Origin: Acinetobacter guerrae
GTDB lineage: Bacteria; Pseudomonadota; Gammaproteobacteria; Pseudomonadales; Moraxellaceae
Direction of reading: 5' to 3'
DNA length: 64,000 nucleotides
Assembly (NCBI RefSeq): GCF_009372255.1
Contig: NZ_LXGN01000056.1
Span: 248,001 to 312,000 of the forward strand
Shown here: piece by piece, positions 34,865 to 43,663 of the stretch
Layout of the letters: every line of letters starts with the position of its first letter
Numbering within the stretch: position 1 is the stretch's first letter
Notes under the pieces: generated by a model
What the model saw: the letters and a program-made list of their open reading frames with translations, nothing else
The model's database searches: none
Told to the model about the DNA's origin: nothing
Made by a program: the position numbers and the translations under genes

Positions 34865-36586
34865 ATGAGTACTCAAAAAGTATCTGATATTATTATAGAA
34901 GTACTGGAACAAGCTGGTGTACAGCGTTGTTATGGTATTGTCGGAGACACTTTAAACCACGTCACCGATTCAATGTCAAAAAGCAGCATTGAATGGATTC
35001 ATGTGCGTCATGAAGAAGTCGGCGGTTTTGCAGCAGGGACAGATGCCTTACTGAGTGGTCATTTAACTGCGTGTGCAGGGTCATGTGGGCCAGGCAGCTT
35101 GCATTTTATTAACGGATTGTATGAGTCACATCGAAATCGTGCTCCTGTGATTTTGATTGCCAGTCAGATTTCGACTGAAATGGCAGGATTTATTGATTTC
35201 CCACAATATGTCGATTTTAAATCGGTATATGAGAAAAACTCGGTATTTTGCGAAGAAATTACTCAACCCTCACAAGCCCGACATATTATGAGCATGGCTT
35301 GTCAGGCCGCGATGAATAAACGCGGTGTCGCTGTCGTGATTGTGCCTGCAAACATTAGTGAGGCTTCTGCTGAAGCAGGTCTGCCTTTTATATCACATCA
35401 TGCTGAACCTGATATTTTGCCAAATAAAGCTGAACTTCATCAGATGGTTGACTTAATCTCACAGCATCAAAAGATTGGAATTTATGCAGGGGCGGGTTGC
35501 GAAGGTGCGCATGATCAGCTGGTGGCGTTTGCTGAGAAATTAAAAGCACCCATTGCGCATACATCTCGCGCCAAAGATTTTGTTGAATATGACAATCCTT
35601 ATAACATGGGCATGACGGGGATTTTTGGTAATAAAGCGGGTTATCACACCTTAATGGATTGTGATTTATTAATCCTGCTAGGGGCTGATTTTGCTTGGGC
35701 GCAGTATTATCCGAGCCATGCCAAAATTCTACAAATCGATATTGACCCAACGCATTTGGGACGACGGCATCCAATTACACTTGGGGCAGTTGGTAAAATT
35801 TCATCCACTTTAAATGCTTTGCTGCCCTTGTTAGAAACTCGGCAGGATCGAGATTTTCTGGATCATTGTCTCGCATTAAAACGCCAAAGTGATGAAACTC
35901 GACATAAAGAGGAAAGAGTGGGTAAAGATGGTTTAATCCATCCACAATATCTGGTGTCATTATTGAATCGTTATGCTGATGATGATGCGATCTTCTTTGG
36001 CGATGGTGGTTCCCCAATGGTTTGGGTGTTACGTCATGTGGATGTCAACGGAAAACGCCGTACCTTTACCAGTTTATTACATGGCACGATGGCAAATGCC
36101 ATGCCACAGGCTTTGGGCGCACAAAAAGCGTTTCCAGAACGTCAAATTATTGCCTTGTGTGGCGATGGAGGATTAGCCATGTTGCTTGGTGACTTACTCA
36201 CCACCATTCAGGAAAAACTACCGATCAAAATTGTGGTCTTTAATAATAGTTCACTAAATTTTGTGGAACTTGAACAAAAGGTTGAAGGATTACTTGATCA
36301 TTATACCGATTTGCTTAATCCTGATTTTGGTCAACTTGCCAATGTGATTGGTTTGCATGGACAGACAGTGACACATGGCGATGGACTGGAGCAGGCAGTG
36401 GAAAATTTCTTGAAACATGAGGGGCCTGCTTTACTGGATGTGCATACCAACCCAATGGAATTGGTGATGCCACCCGATCCTAATCTCAATCAGGTTTCCT
36501 CAACTTCACTGTATGCGATTAAAGCACTGATGTCAGGTCGTGTTGACGATGTGAAGAATCTGCTGGTCAATAATTTTGTCAAATAA
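34865..36586 (+). CDS. poxB: Pyruvate dehydrogenase (quinone) / pyruvate oxidase PoxB
   Basis: A 573-residue TPP- and FAD-dependent enzyme that oxidises pyruvate to acetate and CO2, feeding electrons to ubiquinone at the membrane. The catalytic Glu is in IEWIHVRHEEVGGFAAG (about residues 42-58), GSCGPGSLHFINGLYESHR follows, and the TPP-metal motif LCGDGGLAMLLGDLLTTIQ is at about 431-449, ending in NNSSLNFVELE. The C-terminal SGRVDDVKNLLVNNF is the lipid-activated membrane-binding region of PoxB. GGAGAAG lies eight bases upstream of the ATG. Monocistronic. Confidence 0.93.
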   Translation: MSTQKVSDIIIEVLEQAGVQRCYGIVGDTLNHVTDSMSKSSIEWIHVRHEEVGGFAAGTDALLSGHLTACAGSCGPGSLHFINGLYESHRNRAPVILIASQISTEMAGFIDFPQYVDFKSVYEKNSVFCEEITQPSQARHIMSMACQAAMNKRGVAVVIVPANISEASAEAGLPFISHHAEPDILPNKAELHQMVDLISQHQKIGIYAGAGCEGAHDQLVAFAEKLKAPIAHTSRAKDFVEYDNPYNMGMTGIFGNKAGYHTLMDCDLLILLGADFAWAQYYPSHAKILQIDIDPTHLGRRHPITLGAVGKISSTLNALLPLLETRQDRDFLDHCLALKRQSDETRHKEERVGKDGLIHPQYLVSLLNRYADDDAIFFGDGGSPMVWVLRHVDVNGKRRTFTSLLHGTMANAMPQALGAQKAFPERQIIALCGDGGLAMLLGDLLTTIQEKLPIKIVVFNNSSLNFVELEQKVEGLLDHYTDLLNPDFGQLANVIGLHGQTVTHGDGLEQAVENFLKHEGPALLDVHTNPMELVMPPDPNLNQVSSTSLYAIKALMSGRVDDVKNLLVNNFVK

Positions 36587-36626
36587 GCCATAATGACGTT
36601 AGATTTTTAGAAATTATTGAAATCTG

Positions 36627-36671
36627 CATTGCAATTGCTGGCTTTTTTTCAATAGCCAAGCAGTTGCAATG
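36627..36671 (+). terminator. Long inverted repeat downstream of poxB
   Basis: CATTGCAATTGCTGGCT pairs with AGCCAAGCAGTTGCAATG with one bulge and a wobble pair; the T run is inside the loop. It is probably a terminator or mRNA 3' end structure for poxB and the convergent amidohydrolase gene. Confidence 0.5.
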
Positions 36672-36716
36672 TGAATGTTTGTAGATTGAATGGCAAATTA
36701 TGATTGTTTTAAAGAT

Positions 36717-37796
36717 TTAATCGAGTCGATAGAAATTTTGGGCATTTTGATAAAAAACGCGTGATAATGCTTGTGTACCATACGGTTCAATTATATCGAT
36801 ATAGGCACGTATAAGATCATCTAATCGAGCAGATGGTTTATCCATCGGATAATTGGAAGCAAACAAGACCCGCTCAATACCAAAACTGTCTATGGCATGG
36901 TCAATCAGTGGTCGGCAATCATGAACAATTTCACTGACTGAGGCTTTTTTTCTATTTAAATGATAACGATGTCCTAGAACAGGCATCATCAGTCCTGAAA
37001 TTTTGGTGTATACATTGGGTTGTTGCGCAAGTTGACTCAAATGCTGTTTCCAGTCCTCAAAAATAACGTTACGCATATCTACAGTTCGCCCCGTTGTGTT
37101 GCCGACTGGACCAAATAAACCTGCGGGTGTGCCCAAATGGTCAAGCATGATTGCGGTTTCAGGGAATTGTTGTGCCAGATAGAGCACATCGGATAATTGA
37201 GTAGAATAGCACCAAGCATCAAAACTCAATCTGCGCTTGGCAATTTCTTCAAAACCTTTCAGAAATTTTTTATCACGATACAGATGGGCTTGGTCGCACC
37301 AACGATAAATTCCTTTGTCTGAATGGAAGGATGCCATTTTACGAATGCCTTTAAATAAGGGGCTTTCCTGCTGATGCATATCCAACACTTGTTTAAAGTG
37401 CTTACTACGTGGATCTGCCGCAGCCACAATAGCAGCAAGTTTAAGATCTTGAGCATTAAAATTCAGGGTTTTAAGCCACCGTGTCTCGCCCACCGTGCCT
37501 GTATCTTTGTGATCATGCCAATTGGCTTCTACATGAATCACGCTCTCTACCTTAAATTCGCCTAAGTCTTTTGCATAATCTTGGGGTAAATACGGCGCAA
37601 GTATGTGATCTGTTTGTCCAATGGTCTCAAGCAATGGTTTGGGCTTGATGAGGCGTAGCAACTTATCCATCAGTTTAGGATGCTTTCCAAGTGATTTGAC
37701 CAAATGATAGGCAGCATGCGGTTTGTGATATGGATTCCATTGATGAATATGAGGATCGATCATGGCAAAATTTTGGATTTTGTTGTTTTGTGACAT
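36717..37796 (-). CDS. Amidohydrolase-2 family metal-dependent hydrolase
   Basis: A 359-residue TIM-barrel hydrolase starting at ATG 37796 (MSQNNKIQNFAMIDPHIHQW); upstream ATGs at 37868 give a hydrophobic extension unlike the family. The N-terminal IDPHIHQWNP is the HxH metal motif, VIHVEANWHD follows, the third His is in AIMLDHLGTPAG, and the final Asp region is VLFASNYPMDKPSA. This is the COG3618 group, which includes lactonases and decarboxylases acting on sugar or aromatic lactones. The substrate is not clear. It lies alone between poxB and ettA, convergent with poxB. Confidence 0.8.
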   Translation of the reverse strand: MSQNNKIQNFAMIDPHIHQWNPYHKPHAAYHLVKSLGKHPKLMDKLLRLIKPKPLLETIGQTDHILAPYLPQDYAKDLGEFKVESVIHVEANWHDHKDTGTVGETRWLKTLNFNAQDLKLAAIVAAADPRSKHFKQVLDMHQQESPLFKGIRKMASFHSDKGIYRWCDQAHLYRDKKFLKGFEEIAKRRLSFDAWCYSTQLSDVLYLAQQFPETAIMLDHLGTPAGLFGPVGNTTGRTVDMRNVIFEDWKQHLSQLAQQPNVYTKISGLMMPVLGHRYHLNRKKASVSEIVHDCRPLIDHAIDSFGIERVLFASNYPMDKPSARLDDLIRAYIDIIEPYGTQALSRVFYQNAQNFYRLD

Positions 37797-38133
37797 TGCA
37801 AGTCCTGAGCGATGTTTCTTAGTTTTGAGAATCATAAAAATATAAAATAGGTACTCGTTATGCATCAAATGGTTTATTTGAATAGTAGGTTATGCATGAG
37901 CGACATAGTTTAAATGTTAGATATTTATGGCTGTAAAATAGCAAAAGACTTTGATCTGGTGATTTTGCCGTTGTGCTGTGTATTTATATCAGGAAACAAT
38001 TTAGCCGACATTTATCAGTCATAAAGTCTGATTAAACTCAATCATGCCTTATTTTTTTGCCGTATTCAGCATATAATAGCGGCTATTTTTTCGCTCACTG
38101 CGATGTATTGGTTTTTCTATTGAGGAGTCCTAA
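37797..38133. other. Amidohydrolase/ettA divergent intergenic region
   Basis: 337 bases with no gene. A perfect TATAAT at 38072-38077 lies about 57 bases before the ettA GTG and is a probable -10. A TTATTT 17 bases upstream is a weak -35. GAGGAG at 38122-38127 is the ettA ribosome binding site. Confidence 0.5.
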
Positions 38134-39795
38134 GTGGCCCAATATATTTATACGATGAACCGAGTCTCCAAGATGGTTCCGCCGAAGCGCGAAATCCTCA
38201 AGGATATCTCTTTATCATTTTTTCCGGGTGCTAAAATTGGTGTACTCGGCTTAAACGGTGCAGGTAAATCGACTTTGCTCCGTATTATGGCGGGCGTGGA
38301 CAAAGATTTCTCAGGTGAAGCTCGTGCGCAACCGGGTATTAAAATTGGCTATCTTGAGCAGGAACCACCACTCGATCCAAATAAGGATGTACGTGGCAAC
38401 GTAGAAGATGGCGTGCGCGAAGCACTTGATGCACTTGAGCGTTTAGATCAAGTTTTTGCTGAATATGCAGATCCAGATGCCGATTTTGATAAACTTGCCA
38501 AAGAACAAGAAAAACTGGAAGCAATTATCCAGACTTGGGATGCGCATAATTTAGATAACCAGTTGGAAATTGCAGCAAATGCCCTGAACCTTCCAGCTTG
38601 GGATTCAGATGTATCTTTACTTTCTGGTGGTGAGCGCCGTCGTGTTGCTTTGTGTCGTTTATTGTTATCTAAACCAGACATGTTGCTGCTTGATGAACCG
38701 ACGAACCATTTAGATGCTGAATCAGTATCATGGTTAGAGCGTTTCTTAAAAGATTTCCCTGGTACGATCGTAGCCATTACGCATGACCGTTATTTCTTGG
38801 ACAACGTTGCTGAGTGGATTCTTGAGCTTGACCGTGGACATGGTATTCCTTATCAAGGAAACTATTCTTCTTGGTTGGAACAAAAGAATGCGCGTTTAGA
38901 GCAGGAACAGAAACAAGAAGAATCTTTTGCTAAAGCACTGAAAAAAGAACTTGAATGGGTTCGTTCAAATGCGAAAGGTCAGCAAAAGAAAAACAAAGCA
39001 CGTATGGAACGTTTTGAAGAGTTGAACTCGAAAGAATTCCAACAACGTAATGAAACGTCGGAAATTTATATTCCGCCTGGACCGCGTTTGGGTAACAAAG
39101 TGGTGGAAGTTGAAGGGATCAGTAAATCATTTGATGGTCGTCTTTTGTACGAAAATCTGACCTTTACTGTACCGCCAACTGCGATTGTCGGTATTGTTGG
39201 GCCAAATGGTGCAGGTAAAACGACGCTATTTCGTATGATGACGGGTGAACAGCAACCTGATACAGGGACTGTGACATTAGGTGATTCGGTTAAAGTTGCC
39301 TATGTTGGTCAGATTCGTGACACTTTGGATAATGACAAAACCGTTTGGGAAGAAGTTTCTGGTGGTTTAGACATCTTAAAAATCGGTGATTACGAAATTG
39401 CATCACGTGCTTATATTGGTCGCTTTAACTTCAAAGGGCAGGATCAGCAAAAACGTGTAGGTGAATTGTCTGGTGGTGAACGTAACCGTTTACAGCTTGC
39501 CAAAATCCTTCAGATGGGTGCAAATGTCATCTTACTGGATGAACCATCAAACGACTTGGATATCGAAACTTTACGTGCGCTTGAGGATGCTATTTTGGTA
39601 TTCCCAGGTACAGTCATGGTGGTATCGCATGACCGTTGGTTCCTAGATCGTATTGCGACCCATATTTTGTCATTTGAAAATGAACAACCTGAATTTTATA
39701 CAGGTAACTATGCCGAATACGAAGCTTATCGCCAATCGCGTTTAGGCGAAGATGCGGTACAAAAACGTGGTAAATATAGAAAGATCACAGGTTAA
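38134..39795 (+). CDS. ettA: EttA, energy-dependent translational throttle ABC-F ATPase
   Basis: A 553-residue soluble ABC-F protein with a GTG start and GAGGAG seven bases upstream. Two ATPase domains have Walker A GLNGAGKST (about 39-47) and GPNGAGKTT (about 357-365), signatures LSGGERRR and LSGGERNR, and Walker B LLLDEPTN and ILLDEPSN. The charged linker between them (EQKQEESFAKALKKELEWV) is the ABC-F P-site tRNA interaction region. The C-terminal GNYAEYEAYRQSRLGEDAV is diagnostic for EttA. It has no membrane domain. It regulates entry into elongation according to the ATP/ADP ratio. Monocistronic with its own terminator. Confidence 0.96.
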   Translation: MAQYIYTMNRVSKMVPPKREILKDISLSFFPGAKIGVLGLNGAGKSTLLRIMAGVDKDFSGEARAQPGIKIGYLEQEPPLDPNKDVRGNVEDGVREALDALERLDQVFAEYADPDADFDKLAKEQEKLEAIIQTWDAHNLDNQLEIAANALNLPAWDSDVSLLSGGERRRVALCRLLLSKPDMLLLDEPTNHLDAESVSWLERFLKDFPGTIVAITHDRYFLDNVAEWILELDRGHGIPYQGNYSSWLEQKNARLEQEQKQEESFAKALKKELEWVRSNAKGQQKKNKARMERFEELNSKEFQQRNETSEIYIPPGPRLGNKVVEVEGISKSFDGRLLYENLTFTVPPTAIVGIVGPNGAGKTTLFRMMTGEQQPDTGTVTLGDSVKVAYVGQIRDTLDNDKTVWEEVSGGLDILKIGDYEIASRAYIGRFNFKGQDQQKRVGELSGGERNRLQLAKILQMGANVILLDEPSNDLDIETLRALEDAILVFPGTVMVVSHDRWFLDRIATHILSFENEQPEFYTGNYAEYEAYRQSRLGEDAVQKRGKYRKITG

Positions 39796-39807
39796 TTTTC
39801 TGTGAAT

Positions 39808-39837
39808 AAAAAACCAGCTTTCGAGCTGGTTTTTTTG
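39808..39837. terminator. Terminator between ettA and the SEL1-like gene
   Basis: AAAAAACCAGCT-ttcg-AGCTGGTTTTTTT with A and T runs on both sides; suits both convergent genes. Confidence 0.92.
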
Positions 39838-39859
39838 CTTAACGTTTTTTTGAAAAAAA

Positions 39860-40303
39860 CTAAGAAAATGCAAGTTGGCTATAAGCATCATACAAGCAGC
39901 GTTTGGCATCGGGATGACCATCTTTTGCTGCTCGTTTGAGCCATTTTTCAGCTTTAATATAGTCACGATCTAAACCTAATTGACCATTTAAATAGCCAAT
40001 CCCCATTTTATATTCAGCCTCTGGATGACCACGTAATGCAGATCGTAAAAAACACCAAATTGCGTTGCGTTCATTAAGATAGGCAAAACTGGTTGTATGA
40101 GTTTGAGTTTCATCATTTACGTGGCGATAAATATGATGACGCATAAAATGGTGATACTGGTCATTTAGTGCTAATTGTTCAAAATAAAGACCCTGTTGAT
40201 ATTCATGCTCTGCATTAGTATCTAAAAGTAAAAAGACATCATTTTTAGAGTTTTGCGCTTGAAACAACAGTGTCCATACTGTTTTTAAATAGTCAAACTT
40301 CAT
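39860..40303 (-). CDS. SEL1-like repeat protein
   Basis: A 147-residue cytoplasmic protein. The chosen ATG (40303, MKFDYLKTVW) follows AAGGAG by eight bases; an ATG at 40324 lacks such a site. The C-terminal half holds two SEL1-type helical repeats: GHPEAEYKMGIGYLNGQLGL and AEKWLKRAAKDGHPDAKRC. The N-terminal half is His/Tyr-rich without recognised motifs. SEL1 repeats mediate protein contacts; no partner is suggested by the neighbours. Confidence 0.75.
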   Translation of the reverse strand: MKFDYLKTVWTLLFQAQNSKNDVFLLLDTNAEHEYQQGLYFEQLALNDQYHHFMRHHIYRHVNDETQTHTTSFAYLNERNAIWCFLRSALRGHPEAEYKMGIGYLNGQLGLDRDYIKAEKWLKRAAKDGHPDAKRCLYDAYSQLAFS

Positions 40304-40551
40304 AATATGCTCCTTGTTGCTCATAAACTAAGCTAACACTTTCAATATAAGCTAGTTTTTTGAAAATCGCATCCATTTCTTGTAACAAGCAATGAGTTTG
40401 TTGCGCAAAATAAAAAAGAGTTACACTTCACATAAAAAAAGGCCAAACGAGTATCCGTCTGTGAGCAATAAAAAGAATATTTTTACCAAATGTAATTTTA
40501 TTAACTTGAATTGACTTGCTATATTAGGACGCATTTTTATTTTTGATCTTT

Positions 40552-40962
40552 ATGAAGCGTTCACTGTTTATTGCAATTTTGCTGAGCACGTTCATGTTCC
40601 AGAGTTTATGGAACGTGGCAACAGCTTTTTGCGCACATGAAACAGCTTCAAAAAATAGCGTGACAGCTTTTCACTTTGGGCATCATTTTGATTCTGCAAC
40701 AGATCATCAGTCAGGCTCTAGTCTATTAACCGCTGAAAGCAAAAATCTTAAAAATACAGTGATACATAGCCCTTCCATATTTATGGATCATCATGACCAT
40801 TTGCCGACTTGTCTTCATATCGTGATGGCTGAGATTGGACAACATGCAAGGGAACCTTTTAGAAGCGGTTATTTAACCCGATCGGTGTATGATTGGGCGA
40901 ACTCCTATCAATCTCCGCATCTCTCTGGATTGAATCCACCTCCTGTTTTAACCCCGCTATAG
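40552..40962 (+). CDS. czcI: CzcI-like small exported protein
   Basis: A 136-residue protein with a signal peptide (MKRSLFIAILLSTFMFQSLWNVATA, cleavage about residue 25) followed by FCAHE, the cysteine-histidine motif typical of CzcI. The mature part is His-rich (HFGHHFDSATDHQ, MDHHDHLPTCLH) and ends LSGLNPPPVLTPL, as do other CzcI proteins. The ATG at 40552 is used; a TTG at 40543 is in frame. It is the first gene of the czcICBA cluster and is thought to affect metal-dependent expression or efflux in the periplasm, but the mechanism is not settled. Confidence 0.8.
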   Translation: MKRSLFIAILLSTFMFQSLWNVATAFCAHETASKNSVTAFHFGHHFDSATDHQSGSSLLTAESKNLKNTVIHSPSIFMDHHDHLPTCLHIVMAEIGQHAREPFRSGYLTRSVYDWANSYQSPHLSGLNPPPVLTPL

Positions 40963-40989
40963 GTGGGGTAGCCGAAAAATAACCCACCT
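40961..40989 (+). other. Hairpin between czcI and czcC
   Basis: AGGTGGG (40961-40967) pairs with CCCACCT (40983-40989) over a 15-base loop; only TTT follows. It could act as an attenuator or processing site between czcI and the pump genes. Confidence 0.4.
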
Positions 40990-41030
40990 TTTCAATGATC
41001 AAAACATGATTAAAGCGAAAGGGTTATTTT

Positions 41031-42434
41031 ATGTACATTCGTATCATTCAACAGGCACGGCGTGCGATATTGCCAAATAAAGCAATGTCGATTGCCGTAT
41101 TCGCAGCACTATTGCCATATTCAGCAATCACTGTGGCTGACACTGAGATAGCTCAGCATAAAAACATTTCTGCACTCGAACAATCCTCCCTGAGTTTTGC
41201 TCAGGTACTCGAAAAAGTACGGCAATATCAATCTCAATTAGGTGTGTGGCAAGTGCAGCAGAAACTAGCCGATGCACATATTCAGAAAAGTCATCTTTGG
41301 GAGAATCCCACTTTTTCTATTCAGCAAACTGGATTTAAGTCAGATCAGGATCGTGAACTAGAATTTGGCATTTCACAAAAACTGGATGTATTTGGTGAAC
41401 GTAAAGCGGCGACTCAACTGGCACAAGTTCAGCGACAACAAGTTGATTTAAATAAGAATTTGTATGAAGCACAGCTTGAGCTTGTAGTGAAATATCTATG
41501 GTCACAAGTTGCCGTATTCGAAATGGAAAATCAGATTGCACAACGACAATTGGCAAATAGTCAGGCTATTTTGGAAGCAACTCGCTTGCGTTATCGTGCA
41601 GGAAGTATTGCTCAGGTCGATCAGGATCGTACCCTTATGGCACATATTGAAAATCAGCGCGCCGCTCAAGAAGTCGAACTCAATCTGAATATTGCCAGAA
41701 AACGACTGGCCAATTTGTGGGGTGAAACCACGCATTCATTTCGTTTAGGTTTAAATGGTCAAAATGCATGGCCTAGCCAAAGCAAAGCAGATGTTGCCGA
41801 TCATTTACAGCAGAATTTATTGCAACGTGCGATTCAACTTCAGTTGCAGCAGCAGCGTTCCAATGTGGACTATCTGAAAGCAAAACGTCGTCCTAATCCA
41901 ACGCTGAATGTTGGCATGGTGACGAATAAAAGTGCGGAGACGAATAGCAGTGAACAACAGTTTAGGATTGGACTGGAAATTCCGCTCAATATTTTTGATC
42001 GTCAGCAATATGCATTACAAATTGCACAGACACAGCAAGATTTTTTAGTGCAGCAACAGCGATTTTATACTCAGCAAAACCTCAATAGCATTGAAACCTT
42101 ACAGAGTGAACTGGTTGGATTAAAGCAGCAATATGACTTGATGAATGATCAGCAAATTCCTTTGTCTGAAGATGTGCAAAACAAAATGTTGCTCGGTTTT
42201 AAAGTGGGGAAATATGCGATTACCGATGTGCAGCAGGCAACTGCTCAGTTACAGGATCAGCGTTTAAAAAAGGTTCAACTTCTTAAAAGTGCATGGCAAA
42301 AAGCCATAGAAACCGAAAGCTTGGCACTGGGTGTTGCTCCTGAGCAAGTCATGTCCAGTGATGCATTGAATCAAATTAATCAAACACTCTGGCAAAACAC
42401 CCGTAATTTTAATGCCATTTCAGGAGCTGAATAA
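41031..42434 (+). CDS. czcC: CzcC, outer-membrane factor of the heavy-metal efflux pump
   Basis: A 467-residue TolC-family protein. The N-terminus has an 18-residue basic stretch and then a signal-like segment MSIAVFAALLPYSAITVADT; a start at 41085 is also possible. Two OEP domains with long alpha-helical coiled coils (LSFAQVLEKVRQYQSQLGVW, HLWENPTFSIQQTGF, RLRYRAGSIAQVDQDRTLM, LLGFKVGKYAITDVQQA) are visible. It forms the outer-membrane trimeric duct for the CzcA/CzcB complex. Its stop overlaps the czcB start by one base (TAATG). Confidence 0.93.
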   Translation: MYIRIIQQARRAILPNKAMSIAVFAALLPYSAITVADTEIAQHKNISALEQSSLSFAQVLEKVRQYQSQLGVWQVQQKLADAHIQKSHLWENPTFSIQQTGFKSDQDRELEFGISQKLDVFGERKAATQLAQVQRQQVDLNKNLYEAQLELVVKYLWSQVAVFEMENQIAQRQLANSQAILEATRLRYRAGSIAQVDQDRTLMAHIENQRAAQEVELNLNIARKRLANLWGETTHSFRLGLNGQNAWPSQSKADVADHLQQNLLQRAIQLQLQQQRSNVDYLKAKRRPNPTLNVGMVTNKSAETNSSEQQFRIGLEIPLNIFDRQQYALQIAQTQQDFLVQQQRFYTQQNLNSIETLQSELVGLKQQYDLMNDQQIPLSEDVQNKMLLGFKVGKYAITDVQQATAQLQDQRLKKVQLLKSAWQKAIETESLALGVAPEQVMSSDALNQINQTLWQNTRNFNAISGAE

Positions 42435-43663
42435 TGTCGACTAAAAATATTCAAAAACAATGGCTCTGGGCAGGGTTGGTCATCGTCATTTGCGTTTTAT
42501 TGAGTGCATGGATTGTGTTTAAGGGTTCATCTAGCAAAACAGATTCACACGATGAAGGCGAACACGGCAAAGCAGAATCTACACATGCCGATGAGGCAGG
42601 AGAAGCGGAGCACACTGAAGACACTAAAGTACTGAATCTAACCTCGCAGCAGATGCTAGAGTTTGGCGTGAAGCTGGCACAGGTTGAGCAAGGTCAAGTT
42701 TCTCGATCGCTGGAATATCCTGCCAAACTGGTTGCCAATACCGATCAGCAAGCGCATGTTGCTTCAACTTTTACGGGACGCGTAGAAAGTGTCAATGCCA
42801 TGCTTGGACAACAGGTGAAAAAAGGACAGATTTTAGCGACTGTATTTATTCCAGAACTGGTCGATCAACAAGCAAATTTGAGTATTGCTCAGGAAGCATT
42901 GACATTGGCACAGCAGGATTACCAACGTGAAAAGCAGTTGTTTGATCAAGGAATTTCGGCACGTCAGGATTATCAAAAAGCGTATAACACCTATCGTCAG
43001 GCACAAATTCAGGTACAGGCCGCACGCAGTCGACTCTCTGCTTTGGGTGCAAATGCAGGAAGTCAGGGACGTTATGCATTAAAAGCGCCTTTAAATGGCG
43101 TGGTGAGTCAGAAAGATATCGTGGTAGGTGAATACATCACTTCAGATAAACAATTATTTGTGATCGATCAACTTGATCAACTGTGGCTGGAATTTATCAT
43201 GCCAAGTGAAAAGAGTATCAGCATACAACCTCATCAACAGATTCATTTTAAGTCATTACAAACTCAGAATCGCTTTAAGGCGCAGGTTCAGACTTTAAGT
43301 GCTGAAGCAGATAGCCAGACGGGACGCTTGCAAGTCCGTGCGAAAGTACTCACACCTGCACAGGAATTACGTCCGAATTTGATGGTTAATGTTTTATTAG
43401 AGGCGCAGGACAGTCAGCCTGTACTTCGAGTGACTCGCAACGCTCTTCAGCAGATCGATGGTAAATCGGTGGTGTTTGTTGCAAAAAATCAAAAAAATAG
43501 TGTTCATTTTCAGCCCGTAGCGGTTGAGGTTGGTCATTATTCAAGTGATGGTCAATGGATCGAGATTAAATCTGGTTTAACCCAGAATCAACAATATGTC
43601 AGTCAGGGCAGTTTCCTTTTGAAATCAGAAATGGAAAAAGGAGAGGCTGAACATGGACACTAA
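42434..43663 (+). CDS. czcB: CzcB, membrane-fusion adaptor of the heavy-metal efflux pump
   Basis: A 409-residue periplasmic adaptor with one N-terminal TM segment (about 10-30). A His/Glu/Asp-rich stretch follows (HDEGEHGKAESTHADEAGE), typical of metal-binding CzcB proteins. The biotinyl-lipoyl domain has FTGRVESVNAMLGQQVKKGQ, the helical hairpin LSIAQEALTLAQQDYQREKQ, and the beta-barrel KAPLNGVVSQKDIVVGEYI. It links CzcA to CzcC and may hand over metal. The end overlaps czcA by 11 bases. Confidence 0.94.
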   Translation: MSTKNIQKQWLWAGLVIVICVLLSAWIVFKGSSSKTDSHDEGEHGKAESTHADEAGEAEHTEDTKVLNLTSQQMLEFGVKLAQVEQGQVSRSLEYPAKLVANTDQQAHVASTFTGRVESVNAMLGQQVKKGQILATVFIPELVDQQANLSIAQEALTLAQQDYQREKQLFDQGISARQDYQKAYNTYRQAQIQVQAARSRLSALGANAGSQGRYALKAPLNGVVSQKDIVVGEYITSDKQLFVIDQLDQLWLEFIMPSEKSISIQPHQQIHFKSLQTQNRFKAQVQTLSAEADSQTGRLQVRAKVLTPAQELRPNLMVNVLLEAQDSQPVLRVTRNALQQIDGKSVVFVAKNQKNSVHFQPVAVEVGHYSSDGQWIEIKSGLTQNQQYVSQGSFLLKSEMEKGEAEHGH